Shown here: in pieces, positions 44,046-53,271 of the stretch
Numbering within the stretch: the stretch's first letter is position 1
Layout: each line of letters starts with the position of its first letter
Source of the DNA: Streptomonospora mangrovi
GTDB taxonomy: Bacteria; Actinomycetota; Actinomycetes; Streptosporangiales; Streptosporangiaceae
DNA length: 64,000 nucleotides
Reading direction: 5' to 3'
NCBI RefSeq assembly: GCF_027604915.1
Contig: NZ_JAJAQC010000016.1
Span: 1-64,000 of the forward strand
The notes under the pieces: generated by a model
Told to the model about the DNA's origin: nothing
Databases searched by the model: none
Seen by the model: only the letters and a program-made list of their open reading frames with translations
Made by a program: the position numbers and the translations under genes

Positions 44046-45392
44046 ATGGCCGACGACGACGAGCGCGAGATCGAACTCACCTCGCTGGTCGAACGCAACG
44101 ACCTCACCGGGATCCGGCTGTGGCTGGCCGAGCACCAGCCCTACGAGATCGCCGACGAGCTGTCGCGCATGGACGTCCACCTCGCCCTGGTGCCCTTCCG
44201 GCTGCTGGACAAGGACCGCGAGCTGGAGGTCTTCGAGGAGCTGGACCCCCACCACCAGCACCAGATCCTGCTGGGACTGCGCGACTCGGCGTTTCGGGCG
44301 CTGCTGGAGGAGATGGACCCCGACGACCGCGCGCGGCTGATCGGGGAGGCCCCGGCCAAGATCGCGACCCGGGCGCTGGCCGGGCTCAGCCCGGCCGAGC
44401 GCAAGATGACCGCCGCGCTGCTGGGCTACCCCGAGGGCGCGGTTGGCCGGTACATGACCCCCGAGACCGTCATCCTGCACCGCGACCTCACCGTGGGCCG
44501 GGCGCTGGAGGTGGTGCGGGCCAAGGGCGCCGACGCCGAGACCGTCTACACCCTGCCGGTCGTGGACGACGGCCGCCGCCTGGCCGGCACGGTCCAGCTC
44601 AGCGACCTGGTGGTCAGCGACGACTCCGAGCTGATCAAGGACATCGTGGACGTCCTGGTGCCCCGGGTGCGCGCCACCGAGCCCGCCGAGGACGCCGCGC
44701 GGCTGATGCAGCAGGCCAACCTGGTGGCGCTGCCGGTGGTGGACTCCGAGGAGCGGTTCGTGGGGCTGCTCACCTTCGACGACGCCCTGGAGCTGATCGA
44801 GGCCGCCGACACCGAGGACATCGCCCGCCAGTCCGGCGCGAGCCCGGTCTCGGGCCACTACGTCGCCGCCGGGGTGGTGCGCCTGGCCCGCGCCCGGTCG
44901 GTGTGGCTGCTGCTGCTGATCGTCGCCGCCACCCTCACCGTCAACGTGATGCAGGTCTACGAGGCCACCCTGGAGCAGGTCACGGCGCTGGCGCTGTTCG
45001 TGCCGATGCTCACCGGCACCGGCGGCAACGTCGGCTCCCAGTCGGCCACCGCCATCGTGCGCGCCCTGGCCGTGGGTGAGGTGCGGCTGCGCGACCTGCC
45101 CAAGGTGGCGTGGAAGGAGTCGCGGGTCGGCGTGCTGCTGGGGCTCATGCTGGCCTCCGTGGCGCTGGTGGTGGGCACGGCGCTGGTGGGGCCGCTCATC
45201 GCCGCCGTGGTGGCGGTGTCGGTGATCGCCATCTGCACGTGGGCGGCCGTCATCGGCAGCACCATGCCCATCCTCGCCCGGCGGGTGGGGGTGGACCCGG
45301 CCGTGGTGTCGGCGCCGCTGGTGTCGACCCTGGTCGACGCCACCGGCCTGCTGATCTACTTCTCCATCGCCCGGCTGGTCCTGGGCATCTGA
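44046..45392 (+). CDS. mgtE: MgtE-type magnesium transporter
   Basis: A 448-aa Mg2+ channel. The N-terminal MgtE_N helical repeats run to about residue 125 (LLEEMDPDDRARLIGEAP). A pair of CBS domains follows (GRYMTPETVILHRDLTVG, VPRVRATEPAEDAARLMQQANL). The membrane domain has five helices with the pore signature LFVPMLTGTGGNVGSQSATAIVRALAVGE. The ATG at 44046 has AAGGGGG 8 nt upstream. A GTG at 43995 would add 17 residues. A TAGGGT hexamer at 43950-43955 is a likely -10, leaving a leader with the small hairpin ACGAG-AGGTGC-CTCGT. Confidence 0.92.
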   Translation: MADDDEREIELTSLVERNDLTGIRLWLAEHQPYEIADELSRMDVHLALVPFRLLDKDRELEVFEELDPHHQHQILLGLRDSAFRALLEEMDPDDRARLIGEAPAKIATRALAGLSPAERKMTAALLGYPEGAVGRYMTPETVILHRDLTVGRALEVVRAKGADAETVYTLPVVDDGRRLAGTVQLSDLVVSDDSELIKDIVDVLVPRVRATEPAEDAARLMQQANLVALPVVDSEERFVGLLTFDDALELIEAADTEDIARQSGASPVSGHYVAAGVVRLARARSVWLLLLIVAATLTVNVMQVYEATLEQVTALALFVPMLTGTGGNVGSQSATAIVRALAVGEVRLRDLPKVAWKESRVGVLLGLMLASVALVVGTALVGPLIAAVVAVSVIAICTWAAVIGSTMPILARRVGVDPAVVSAPLVSTLVDATGLLIYFSIARLVLGI

Positions 45393-45423
45393 GCGTTCGG
45401 AGGCCGTGCGCCGCCGCGCGTGT

Positions 45424-45438
45424 GTCGCTTTACGCGAC
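45424..45438. promoter_or_regulatory. inverted repeat GTCGC-TTTAC-GCGAC
   Basis: A small perfect inverted repeat 30-45 nt after the mgtE stop and about 90 nt before the antitoxin-like gene. It may be part of that gene's promoter region. Confidence 0.3.
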
Positions 45439-45529
45439 CGTGGTGCCACACTTCGGAGTATCCCGCGGTCGGGGCGGGTATGCCCAGACGACCGACGAAC
45501 GTCGTCGCTGCGAGCAGGAGGTGGAAGGC

Positions 45530-45745
45530 ATGGGTGCCTTCGACAAGTTCAAGGACGCGGCCGGGGACCACGGCGACCAGGTCGCCAAGGGCGTCGACAA
45601 GGCCGAGGAGTTCGCCAAGGACCGCACCGGCGGCAAGTACGACGACAAGATCGACAAGGCCGGCGACTCCGCCACCGAGTACCTGCGCCGCCAGGCCCAG
45701 CAGGACCGCGCCCGGGGCGGCTCCGGCGACGGCCAGGGCACCTGA
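45530..45745 (+). CDS. MT0933-like antitoxin family protein
   Basis: A 71-aa highly charged protein: MGAFDKFKDAAGDHGDQVAK, then GVDKAEEFAKDRTGGKYDDKIDK-type helical repeats and a Gly/Ser tail. It matches the MT0933/Rv0909 antitoxin family pattern. In mycobacteria the family pairs with a toxin of about 140 aa (Rv0910). No such partner lies next to it here, so it may act as a stress-related or CsbD-like small protein. AGGAGG lies 8 nt before the ATG. Confidence 0.85.
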   Translation: MGAFDKFKDAAGDHGDQVAKGVDKAEEFAKDRTGGKYDDKIDKAGDSATEYLRRQAQQDRARGGSGDGQGT

Positions 45746-45768
45746 CCCCGGGCACCGCCCGACCACCG

Positions 45769-45806
45769 GGGCGGCCGCGGACCGGGGGCACGGTCCGCGG
45801 CCGCCC
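45769..45806 (+). terminator. 16-bp perfect hairpin terminator
   Basis: GGGCGGCCGCGGACCG (45769-45784) and CGGTCCGCGGCCGCCC (45791-45806) are exact complements with a 6-nt loop, 23 nt after the antitoxin-like gene. Confidence 0.8.
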
Positions 45807-45829
45807 TTCGCGTGGGCCATGATGGGGGC

Positions 45830-46663
45830 GTGCCCTTTGCCGCGCCGCCCGCCCGCGCCCGCCGCCTGCCCCCGGTACCGGTCCTGCTGGCGCGGGTGCG
45901 GATGCCGCTGATGTGGGCCGGCACCCTGGCCCTGGCCTTCGGCGGGCTGGCGGGGCTGTCCTGGTGGGTGCGCGGCCCGCTGTTCGTCCTGGGCCTTGCG
46001 GTCTACCTGCGGCTGGGCCGGGTGCGGTGCGCACCCCGAACGGTCCTGCCGCCGGTGCGGGGGCGCTGGATGGCGCTGGCCGGCCCGGCCGAGGCCGTGC
46101 CCAGCCTCGGCGCGCACGCCTACGGCCAGACCTACGCCCTGGCCCTGGTGGCCGAACCCGCCGACGGCGCCCGCCCCGACGTCGCCTGGCGGCCGCTGAG
46201 CCGCCCGCCCGAGGAGTTCCCCGCCTTCGGCGAACCCGTCCACGCGCCGCTGGCCGGCACCGTGGTCACCGTGCACCGGCGCGGGCGCGACCACCGCAGC
46301 CGCACGTCGTGGCCGTGGCTGGTGGCGATGGTCGCCGAGACCGCGCTGCGCGAGCTGCGCGGCCCCGCCGGGCTGCTGGGCAACCACGTCGTCATCGCCG
46401 CCGACGAGGGCGGCTACCTCCTGCTGGGCCACCTGCGGCGCGGCTCGGTCGTGGTCGCGCCGGGGGAGCGGGTGGCGGCCGGGCAGATCGTCGCCGCCTG
46501 CGGCAGCTCGGGTAGCTGCGCCGAACCGCAGTTGCGCCTCCAGCTCATGGACCACAGCCGACCGCTCGTGGCGGCCGGCCTGCCCCTGCGGTTCGCACCG
46601 GACTCCTTCGCCGGCCCCCACCGCGACGGCGTACCGCGCGCCTGGCGGCCGTTCACCGCCTGA
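45830..46663 (+). CDS. M23-like (LytM) domain membrane protein, probably catalytically degenerate
   Basis: A 277-aa protein. Two hydrophobic segments near residues 25-65 (LMWAGTLALAFGGLAGL, LFVLGLAVYLRL) are followed by an LytM-like beta domain: GNHVVIAADEGGYLLLGHLRRGSVVVAPGERVAAGQIVAACGSSG and EPQLRLQLMDH. In active M23 peptidases the last motif is HxH; here it reads QLRL, so a zinc ligand is missing. It may be an activator of amidases or a structural wall protein. The start is uncertain (GTG 45830; weak ribosome site). Confidence 0.7.
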   Translation: MPFAAPPARARRLPPVPVLLARVRMPLMWAGTLALAFGGLAGLSWWVRGPLFVLGLAVYLRLGRVRCAPRTVLPPVRGRWMALAGPAEAVPSLGAHAYGQTYALALVAEPADGARPDVAWRPLSRPPEEFPAFGEPVHAPLAGTVVTVHRRGRDHRSRTSWPWLVAMVAETALRELRGPAGLLGNHVVIAADEGGYLLLGHLRRGSVVVAPGERVAAGQIVAACGSSGSCAEPQLRLQLMDHSRPLVAAGLPLRFAPDSFAGPHRDGVPRAWRPFTA

Positions 46664-47491
46664 TCAGGCTCCGGGCGCGGCGGTGCGCGCGCTCCAGCGG
46701 CCCCCGCGGCGCTCGATCTCGATGGGATGGTCGAAGCACGCCGTGACGAGCTTGGTGGTGAGCGTGGCCGCGGCCTCGCCGGCCGCCACGACCTGCCCGC
46801 CGCGCAGCAGCATGGCGTGGGTGGTGGAGGCGGGCAGCTCCTCCAGGTGGTGGGTGACCAGCACCGTGGCCAGCTCGGGGTGCTCGGCGCGCAGTTGGTC
46901 GATGCTGGTCAGCAGTTGCTCGCGGGCCGCGACGTCCAGGCCCGTGGCCGGCTCGTCGAGCAGCAGCAGGCGCGGCACCGGCATCAGCGCGCGGGCGATG
47001 AGCAGCCGGCCGCGCTCGCCCTGGGACAGCGTGGGCCAGGTCTCCTCGCGCAGCGCGGTCACCCCCAGCATGGCCATGAGGCGGTCGGCGCGCGCCTCCT
47101 CCTCAGGGGCGGGCCGCCAGCGCGGCGGGATCTCGATGCTGCCGGTGGCGCCGGTGAGCACGATCTCGCGGCCGCGCAGCGCGGAGCGCAGGTCGTGGCG
47201 CGGGTTGACGTGGCCGATGAAGCGGCGCAGTTCGCGGATGTCGGTGCGGCCCAGCCGGCGGCCCAGGATCTCCACGGTGCCGCGCGTGGGGTGCCGCACG
47301 GCGCCCAGGAGGCTGAGCAGGGTGCTCTTGCCCGCGCCGTTGGGGCCAAGAAGCGCCCAGTGCTCACCCGGGCGCACCACCAGGCTCACCTGGTCGAGGA
47401 GGGTCTTGCCCGACCGGACGAGATCGACGCGGTCGGCGCTGAGCAGGGGGGAGGCCGCGGCCTCCGCGGAATCGGAAATCACGGCGTCCAC
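46664..47491 (-). CDS. stand-alone ABC transporter ATP-binding protein
   Basis: A 275-aa ATPase. Walker A is GPNGAGKSTLL, the signature LSQGERGRLLIARAL (LSQGE rather than LSGGQ), Walker B LLLLDEPATGLD and the switch histidine in LVTHHLEELP. No permease gene adjoins, so its partner is elsewhere or it acts like the ModF/YlmA-type soluble ATPases. The C terminus is a short Arg-rich tail. The start is GTG. Confidence 0.88.
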   Translation of the reverse strand: MDAVISDSAEAAASPLLSADRVDLVRSGKTLLDQVSLVVRPGEHWALLGPNGAGKSTLLSLLGAVRHPTRGTVEILGRRLGRTDIRELRRFIGHVNPRHDLRSALRGREIVLTGATGSIEIPPRWRPAPEEEARADRLMAMLGVTALREETWPTLSQGERGRLLIARALMPVPRLLLLDEPATGLDVAAREQLLTSIDQLRAEHPELATVLVTHHLEELPASTTHAMLLRGGQVVAAGEAAATLTTKLVTACFDHPIEIERRGGRWSARTAAPGA

Positions 47492-47640
47492 GGTAGCGCC
47501 ACGCGGCCGAGGGCCGCGCCGCGCAGGGCGACATAGCAGGTCACAGCGGTGCGAGGCGGTGGATACCGTTGGAGGGGCGGCGGACGGGCGGCCGCTCGGC
47601 CGCCGCCGCGCCGCCCGAGACCGGAGGAGGCCCCGACCCC

Positions 47641-48279
47641 GTGGAGCCCGCAGGACGCCCGTGCCGGCTGGTGGTGTGCCGCGGCTGCTGCTGCGGCACC
47701 CGCAAGAAGGTGCCCGGGGTGGACCACGCGGCGCAGTTGGCGCGGCTGCGCGGCCTGCGCGACGGCCGGGGCCGCGACGTCCCGGTGCGCACCAGCACCT
47801 GCCTGGGCATCTGCTTCCAGGCCAACGTGGTGGTGGTCCAGCCCTCCGGGGAGGGGCGGGCGCGCGGCGGGCGCCCGGTGTGGCTGGGGGAGTTCACCGA
47901 GGACCGCCTGGTCGACGACCTCCAGGAGTGGATCGCCGAGGGCGGCCCCGGCGCCGCGCCGCTGCCCGAGCGGCTGGCCGGCCACCTCACCTCCAAGGAC
48001 GCCAAGAAGCCGAAGAAGGCGAAGAAGAAGGCCAAGGACAAGAAGTCCAAGAAGCTGAAGAAGGCGCGCGAGGCCGAACAGGAGCGCCTGCGCGACGACG
48101 CGCGGCCGGGATCCGCCGCGCCCGCCGGCACGCGGGCGGACGGGACGGACCCGAAGGCCACGAAAGCCAAGAAGAAGGACACGAAGGCCAAGAAGAAGGC
48201 CAAGCGGGACAAGAAAGAGGACAAGAAGGCCAAGCGCGGGAAGAAGGCCGAGCGACGCGAGAAGAAGGACCGCCGGTAG
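47641..48279 (+). CDS. 2Fe-2S thioredoxin-like ferredoxin with lysine-rich tail
   Basis: A 212-aa protein. Residues 1-100 are a thioredoxin-fold 2Fe-2S ferredoxin: CRGCCCGTRKK near the start and TSTCLGICFQANVVVVQPSG carry the cluster cysteines, followed by GGRPVWLGEFTEDRLVDDL. From about residue 118 the sequence becomes a basic tail of some 95 residues dominated by Lys, Ala and Asp (SKDAKKPKKAKKKAKDKK, later KATKAKKKDTKAKKKAKR), like the nucleic-acid binding tails of HU-type proteins. The GTG at 47641 follows GGAGGAGG; an upstream in-frame extension is less likely. Confidence 0.8.
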   Translation: MEPAGRPCRLVVCRGCCCGTRKKVPGVDHAAQLARLRGLRDGRGRDVPVRTSTCLGICFQANVVVVQPSGEGRARGGRPVWLGEFTEDRLVDDLQEWIAEGGPGAAPLPERLAGHLTSKDAKKPKKAKKKAKDKKSKKLKKAREAEQERLRDDARPGSAAPAGTRADGTDPKATKAKKKDTKAKKKAKRDKKEDKKAKRGKKAERREKKDRR

Positions 48280-48292
48280 TCCGGCGGTCCTT
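48265..48292 (+). terminator. terminator overlapping the ferredoxin stop codon
   Basis: AAGGACCGCCGG (48265-48276) pairs with CCGGCGGTCCTT (48281-48292) around TAGT, so the stop codon is the loop. CCTCTTCC follows. Confidence 0.75.
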
Positions 48293-48441
48293 CCTCTTCC
48301 GGTGCGGCCGGCGGCCGCATGAGCCGCCGGGAGAACGGTGTGCGGCGGCCGCGTGCCCCGGGCCGCCGCACACCCAGCGGTCCGCGGCGCCCCCGGCCGG
48401 GCGAAGCCGGGCCGCCGCGGACCTGCTCCCGCGGGGGCGGG

Positions 48442-50082
48442 CTAGTCGGCCACCCCGGCCGGCGCGGCGGGCCGGTCCTGGGCGGCGTCGGCCTCGGCGT
48501 CGGCCGCGTTCTCCCCGAGGCGGGTGGCCAGCGGGCGCTCGGTGATGAAGAACGTCAGCGCGAACCCGACCAGCACGATCGGCACCGCGTAGACGAAGAT
48601 CGGCGGCAGCGCCTGGGCGAACGCCTGCACCAGGAAGTCGCGGACCTGCGGCGGCAGCGCGGCCAGCATCTCGGGGGTCAGGGAGCTGAGGCCGGCCTCG
48701 CCGCCCTCGAACTGCATGCCCTGCGCGGCGCCGGCCGGAAGCCCGGCCACCTGGTCGTTGAGGCGGCTGACGAAGACCGACCCGAAGACCGCGATACCGA
48801 ACGACGCGCCGATCTGGCGGAAGTAGTTCGTGGCCGAGGTGGCGGTGCCCAGGTGGCGCGGCGGCGCGGAGTTCTGCACGATGAGCACCAGGTTCTGCAT
48901 CACCATGCCCACGCCCAGGCCCAGCACCAGCATGCCCGTCGCGTTGAACAGGTAGCTGGAGTCGGCGTCCATCCGCGACAGCAGGAGCAGGCCGAGCATG
49001 ATCACGGCGGTGCCCACGATCGGCCACACCTTGTAGCGCCCGGTGCTGCTGATCAGCCGACCGGTGGTGATGGTGGCGGCGAGCATGCCGACCACCATCG
49101 GGATCATCCGCAGCCCCGACTCGGTGGCGCTGGCCCCGTTGACCATCTGGAAGAAGGTCGGCAGGTAGGACACGGTCGAGAACATCGCGATGCCCACGGT
49201 GATGCCCACCAGCGAGGTCAGCACGAAGTCGCGGTCGCGGAACAGGCTCAGCGGGATGACCGGCTCGGCGGCGAACCGCTCGGCCACCACGAACAGCACC
49301 GCGGCGACCACGGCGGCGGCCCCCAGCCCGAGGATGACCGGGCTGGTCCAGTCGTACTCGGTGCCGCCCCAACTGGTGACCAGCACCAGGCAGACGCTGG
49401 CCGCGGCCAGCAGGAGCGTGCCCAGGTAGTCCAGGCGCGGGCGCGGGCCCTGGGGGCGGGGCAGGTTCAGCGCCACGGTGACGACCAGCAGCGACAGCGC
49501 GCCCAGGGGCAGGTTGATGTAGAAGATCCACCGCCACGACAGGTGGTCGGTGAACAGCCCGCCCAGCAGCGGCCCGGCGACCGAGGCCAGGCCGAACACG
49601 CCGCCGATCAGGCCCATGTACCGGCCCCGCTGGCGGGGCGGCACGATGTCGGCCACGATGGCCTGCGCGCTGATCATCAGCCCGCCGCCGCCGATGCCCT
49701 GGAGCGCGCGGAACAGGATGAGCTGCGTCATGTCCTGCGCGGCGCCGGAGAGCACCGAACCCAGCAGGAAGGTGACGATGGCGAACTGGAAGACGATCTT
49801 GCGGCCGAACAGGTCGCCGGCCTTGCCGTAGATCGGCATGCCGACCGTTGCCGCCAGCATGTAGGCGGTGACCACCCACGACAGTTGCTCAAGGCCGTGG
49901 AGTTCGCCCACGATGGTGGGCAGCGCCGTGGAGACGATGGTCTGGTCGAGGGCCCCCAGCAGCATCGTCAGCATCACGCCGACGAAGACCCAGCGGACCC
50001 GGCGGCGCGGCAGCGGGCCCGAGGAGTCGGCGGCCGCGGGTGCGGGTTCGGGTAACGGCGTTTGCGCGCGGGTGGACGTCAT
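48442..50082 (-). CDS. DHA2-family MFS drug transporter (14 TM)
   Basis: A 546-aa transporter of the EmrB/QacA type. [25 protein letters not shown] and [27 protein letters not shown] are the helix 1 and loop 2-3 motifs with the conserved Asp and Gly residues. [37 protein letters not shown] is motif C-like. About 14 helices are predicted and the tail is acidic. It probably exports drugs or metabolites. It lies 71 nt downstream of a TetR gene on the same strand, the usual regulator-pump unit. Confidence 0.92.
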   Translation of the reverse strand: MTSTRAQTPLPEPAPAAADSSGPLPRRRVRWVFVGVMLTMLLGALDQTIVSTALPTIVGELHGLEQLSWVVTAYMLAATVGMPIYGKAGDLFGRKIVFQFAIVTFLLGSVLSGAAQDMTQLILFRALQGIGGGGLMISAQAIVADIVPPRQRGRYMGLIGGVFGLASVAGPLLGGLFTDHLSWRWIFYINLPLGALSLLVVTVALNLPRPQGPRPRLDYLGTLLLAAASVCLVLVTSWGGTEYDWTSPVILGLGAAAVVAAVLFVVAERFAAEPVIPLSLFRDRDFVLTSLVGITVGIAMFSTVSYLPTFFQMVNGASATESGLRMIPMVVGMLAATITTGRLISSTGRYKVWPIVGTAVIMLGLLLLSRMDADSSYLFNATGMLVLGLGVGMVMQNLVLIVQNSAPPRHLGTATSATNYFRQIGASFGIAVFGSVFVSRLNDQVAGLPAGAAQGMQFEGGEAGLSSLTPEMLAALPPQVRDFLVQAFAQALPPIFVYAVPIVLVGFALTFFITERPLATRLGENAADAEADAAQDRPAAPAGVAD

Positions 50083-50153
50083 GGATGACTGCTCGCTTCC
50101 CCTGATCGGAACACGCGCCGAGCGGGAGCGGCCGCGTGTACTGGTGGCCCGCC

Positions 50154-50810
50154 TCAGCGGGCCGTGTCGAATGTCTGCCGCAGGGCGTCGAACGCCTCGT
50201 CGAGCAGGTCGCGGAGTTCGGCGATCTCCGCGGCCCGCGCGCCTTCGGCGCCCGCGCCCTCTGCGGTGTCCCCGTGGTGGTGCAGGTGGCGCAGGGCGAA
50301 CCGCAGCGCGGTCATGCCCAGCGCGGCGACGATCTGCGGGCGGATGGCCTCGGGTTCCTCGCCCAGCCGGGCGGCCACCCCCGCGACGACCTCCCGCTCG
50401 GTGGCGGCGAAGGTGGCCATCATGCGCGTGACCAGGTGGGATTCACGCAGCATGAGCTGCTTGCGGGCCAGGAAGTCGGTGAAGGTGTAGCCCAGCTCCT
50501 CCGCGCTCAGGTCGAGCATGGGGGAGAGGATGAAGTGCTTGAGGTCGTCCAGCAGGTCGCCGGTGGGGCCGTTGGCCACGAAGACCGCGGTGGCGTCCGC
50601 CGTGGGCCGGGGCGGACCGTCGCCGATGATCGCCTCCTCCTTGGAGGAGAAGTAGTTGAAGAACGTCCGCGTGGACACGTTCGCCGCGGCGGCGATGTCG
50701 TCCACGGTGACGTTCTCCGAGCCGTGCTCGATGGCCAGCCGCAGCGCCTCGTGCTGGAGGGTGCGGCGGGTGGCCAGTTTCTTGCGCTCGCGCAGTCCCA
50801 TGGGCTCCAT
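50154..50810 (-). CDS. TetR family regulator of the DHA2 pump
   Basis: A 218-aa repressor. The helix-turn-helix is [30 protein letters not shown] after [25 protein letters not shown]. The C-terminal domain (acyl-CoA/drug type) is unspecific. The ATG at 50810 has GGGGGTGAT upstream; a longer reading from 50882 lies in AT-rich non-coding sequence. It most likely represses its own promoter and the pump. Confidence 0.88.
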   Translation of the reverse strand: MEPMGLRERKKLATRRTLQHEALRLAIEHGSENVTVDDIAAAANVSTRTFFNYFSSKEEAIIGDGPPRPTADATAVFVANGPTGDLLDDLKHFILSPMLDLSAEELGYTFTDFLARKQLMLRESHLVTRMMATFAATEREVVAGVAARLGEEPEAIRPQIVAALGMTALRFALRHLHHHGDTAEGAGAEGARAAEIAELRDLLDEAFDALRQTFDTAR

Positions 50811-50935
50811 GCCATCACCCCCGTCGACCGTCCGGTACCTGCCTTGGGTTAGATCATTGCACTCCATGAAAAAATGCACCAAACGAATTAATGCGTGACA
50901 TGAATCTCTTCACGGTGTGCAACGAGTGAAGTTCG
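50811..50935. promoter_or_regulatory. AT-rich promoter/operator zone upstream of tetR
   Basis: The stretch at 50850-50930 is strikingly AT-rich for this genome. It contains the near-repeats TTGCACTCCATG and AATGCACC, and the inverted repeat CTTCAC (about 50909) / GTGAAG (about 50927). It is the likely binding region of the TetR protein. Confidence 0.5.
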
Positions 50936-51064
50936 GTGTGTCGCCGTCGCCGGCGGCGGAGGAGGGGACAGGGTGGCCGCGGTCGGGGCCGCACACACAG
51001 CGGCGCCGGGCGCGAAGGGCCGGGCGCGTGCGCGCCCCGCCGATCGCACCCGGCGCCGCCGGGA

Positions 51065-52978
51065 TCAGGCGCCGACCTCGGCCGACGGAGTGCGCCGGGC
51101 CGTCCCGCGCTCGCGCTCCTGGGCGGCGAACTGGGTGCGGTAGAGCGCGGTGTAGAGCCCGCCGGCCGCCAGGAGTTCGTCGTGGGTGCCGCGCTCCAGG
51201 ATGCGGCCGTCCTCCAGCACCAGGATCTGGTCGGCCTCGCGGACGGTGGCCAGCCGGTGCGCGATCACCAGCGAGGTGCGGCCCTCCAGCGCGGTGCGCA
51301 GCGCCTCCTGCACCGCGGCCTCGGACTCGGAGTCCAGGTGCGCCGTGGCCTCGTCCAGCACCACCACGCGCGGCGCCTTCAGCAGCAGCCGGGCGATGGC
51401 CAGGCGCTGCTTCTCGCCGCCCGACAGGCGGTAGCCGCGGTCGCCGACCATGGTGTCGAGGCCGTCGGGCAGGCTCTCCAGCAGGGACTGGAGCTGGGCG
51501 GCGCGCATGGCCTCGACCAGTTCGTCGTCGGTGGCGTCGGGCCGGGCGTAGCGGAGGTTGGCGCCCACGGTGTCGTGGAAGAGTTGGGCGTCCTGGGTGA
51601 CCACGCCCACCGCGTCGCGCACCGCCTGGGCCTTGGCGTCGCGCAGGTCCACCCCGCCGATCCGCACCGCGCCCTCGACCGGGTCGTACAGGCGCGACAC
51701 CAGGTGGGTCAGCGTGGTCTTGCCCGCGCCCGAGGGGCCGACCAGGGCGACCAGTTGCCCGGGGGGCGCCGTGAACGAGACGTCGCTGAGCACCTGGGTG
51801 TCGTCGGCGGTCTCCGCCTGCGGGGTCAGCTCCAGGGACTCCAGCGACGCCTCGGCGGCGGTGGGGTAGCGGAACGACACGGCGTCGAAGCTCACCTCCA
51901 GCGGGCCGTCGGGGAGGTCGCGGGCGTCGGGGCGCTCGTCGATCATCGGCTTGAGGTCGAGGACCTCGAACACCCGGTCGAAGCTGACCAGCGCGGTCAT
52001 GACCTCCACGTGCACGTTGGACAGCGCCGTGATGGGCGCGTAGAGGCGGGTGAGCAGCGTGGTCATGGCCACGAGGGTGCCCAGCTCGAACGCGTCGCCC
52101 ACGACCAGGGTGCCGCCCACGCCGTAGACCACGGCGGTGGCCAGCGAGGTGATCAGCCCGATCATGGTGAACAGCAGCCCGCCGAACACGGCCTGGGAGA
52201 CGCCGATGTCGCGGACGCGGGCCGCGCGGTCGGCGAAGCCCTCGGCCTCCTCGTCGGGGCGGCCGTAGAGCTTCACCAGCATCGCGCCGCCGACGTTGAA
52301 CCGCTCGGTCATCAGCGAACTCATGTCGGCGTTGACGTTCATGCCGTCGCGGGAGATGTTGGCGACCTTGCGGCCGATGAACTTGGCGGGCAGCACGAAC
52401 AGCGGCACCAGCGCCAGCGCGATGAGGGTGATCTGCCAGGAGAGCACCGCCATGGTGGTGACCACGGCGACCACGCTGATCAGGTTGGACACCACCGACT
52501 GGAGCACCGAGGTGATGGCGCGCTGGGCGCCCACGACGTCGGTGTTGAGCCGGCTGATGAGCGAGCCGGTCTGGGTGCGGGTGAAGAACGCGAGCGGCAT
52601 GCGCTGCACGTGCCGGAACACCTGGGTGCGCAGCAGGTAGATGACGCCCTCGCCGATGCGCGAGGACAGCCACCGCCCGGTGAGCCCCAGCCCGGCCTCG
52701 ACCACCGCGAGCAGGCCCACCGCGCCCGCGAGCAGGGCGATGAGCTGGGTGTCGCGGTGGGCGACGCCCTGGTCGATGATGGTCTTGAGCAGCAGCGGGT
52801 TGGCGATGACGATCCCCGCGCTGACCGAGGTCGTGACCAGGAACAGCAGGATCGCGCGCCAGTGCGGCCGGGCGTAGCCGACGATGCGGCGCACGGTCCC
52901 CGGCGTGAGGCTGGTCCTGCGGGCGCTGCCGTCGTTGACCAGCGACCGGTAGATGGGCGGACCGCCCGACATCATCAT
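51065..52978 (-). CDS. ABC exporter, fused permease-ATPase (ABCB type)
   Basis: A 637-aa half transporter expected to homodimerise. Six membrane helices occupy residues about 35-330 (HWRAILLFLVTTSVSAGIVI first). The ATPase domain has Walker A GPSGAGKTTLTHLVSRLYDP, signature LSGGEKQRLAIARLLL, Walker B VVVLDEATAHLDS and the H-loop in LVIAHRLATV. It exports lipids, peptides or drugs; the substrate is unknown. Three consecutive ATG codons open the frame (52978, 52975, 52972). It does not overlap its neighbours; the upstream 293-bp gap shows nothing more than a weakly AT-richer stretch near 53110-53190. Confidence 0.93.
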   Translation of the reverse strand: MMMSGGPPIYRSLVNDGSARRTSLTPGTVRRIVGYARPHWRAILLFLVTTSVSAGIVIANPLLLKTIIDQGVAHRDTQLIALLAGAVGLLAVVEAGLGLTGRWLSSRIGEGVIYLLRTQVFRHVQRMPLAFFTRTQTGSLISRLNTDVVGAQRAITSVLQSVVSNLISVVAVVTTMAVLSWQITLIALALVPLFVLPAKFIGRKVANISRDGMNVNADMSSLMTERFNVGGAMLVKLYGRPDEEAEGFADRAARVRDIGVSQAVFGGLLFTMIGLITSLATAVVYGVGGTLVVGDAFELGTLVAMTTLLTRLYAPITALSNVHVEVMTALVSFDRVFEVLDLKPMIDERPDARDLPDGPLEVSFDAVSFRYPTAAEASLESLELTPQAETADDTQVLSDVSFTAPPGQLVALVGPSGAGKTTLTHLVSRLYDPVEGAVRIGGVDLRDAKAQAVRDAVGVVTQDAQLFHDTVGANLRYARPDATDDELVEAMRAAQLQSLLESLPDGLDTMVGDRGYRLSGGEKQRLAIARLLLKAPRVVVLDEATAHLDSESEAAVQEALRTALEGRTSLVIAHRLATVREADQILVLEDGRILERGTHDELLAAGGLYTALYRTQFAAQERERGTARRTPSAEVGA

Positions 52979-53271
52979 CGCGCCACCCCGTTCCGGTGAA
53001 TGTGCTCGGACCGCTCAGGCACTGGCATAACCCCTCCCGTTCGGATGCCTCAACACCTCCGCCCGGCACCTGCTTCCCCGGGGGGCTCCCGCAGGCGGCT
53101 TCCACGCCCAGAGCGAAATCGCGGCGTTCGCACAACGAAAGGGTCACGGCGACGCGAGTACAGCGAACCACGCCCCAGTGACAATCCACCGGACCCGCAC
53201 GGGGGCAGCCCGGAGCGCGCGGAAAGCACCCGGACAAAGGTCGCGACCGCCGCCCGGGCCGGCGGGACGCG

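Noticed and set aside
45530-45745. complete toxin-antitoxin module
   Set aside because: The antitoxin-like protein has no toxin-sized partner; the neighbours are mgtE and an M23-like gene.
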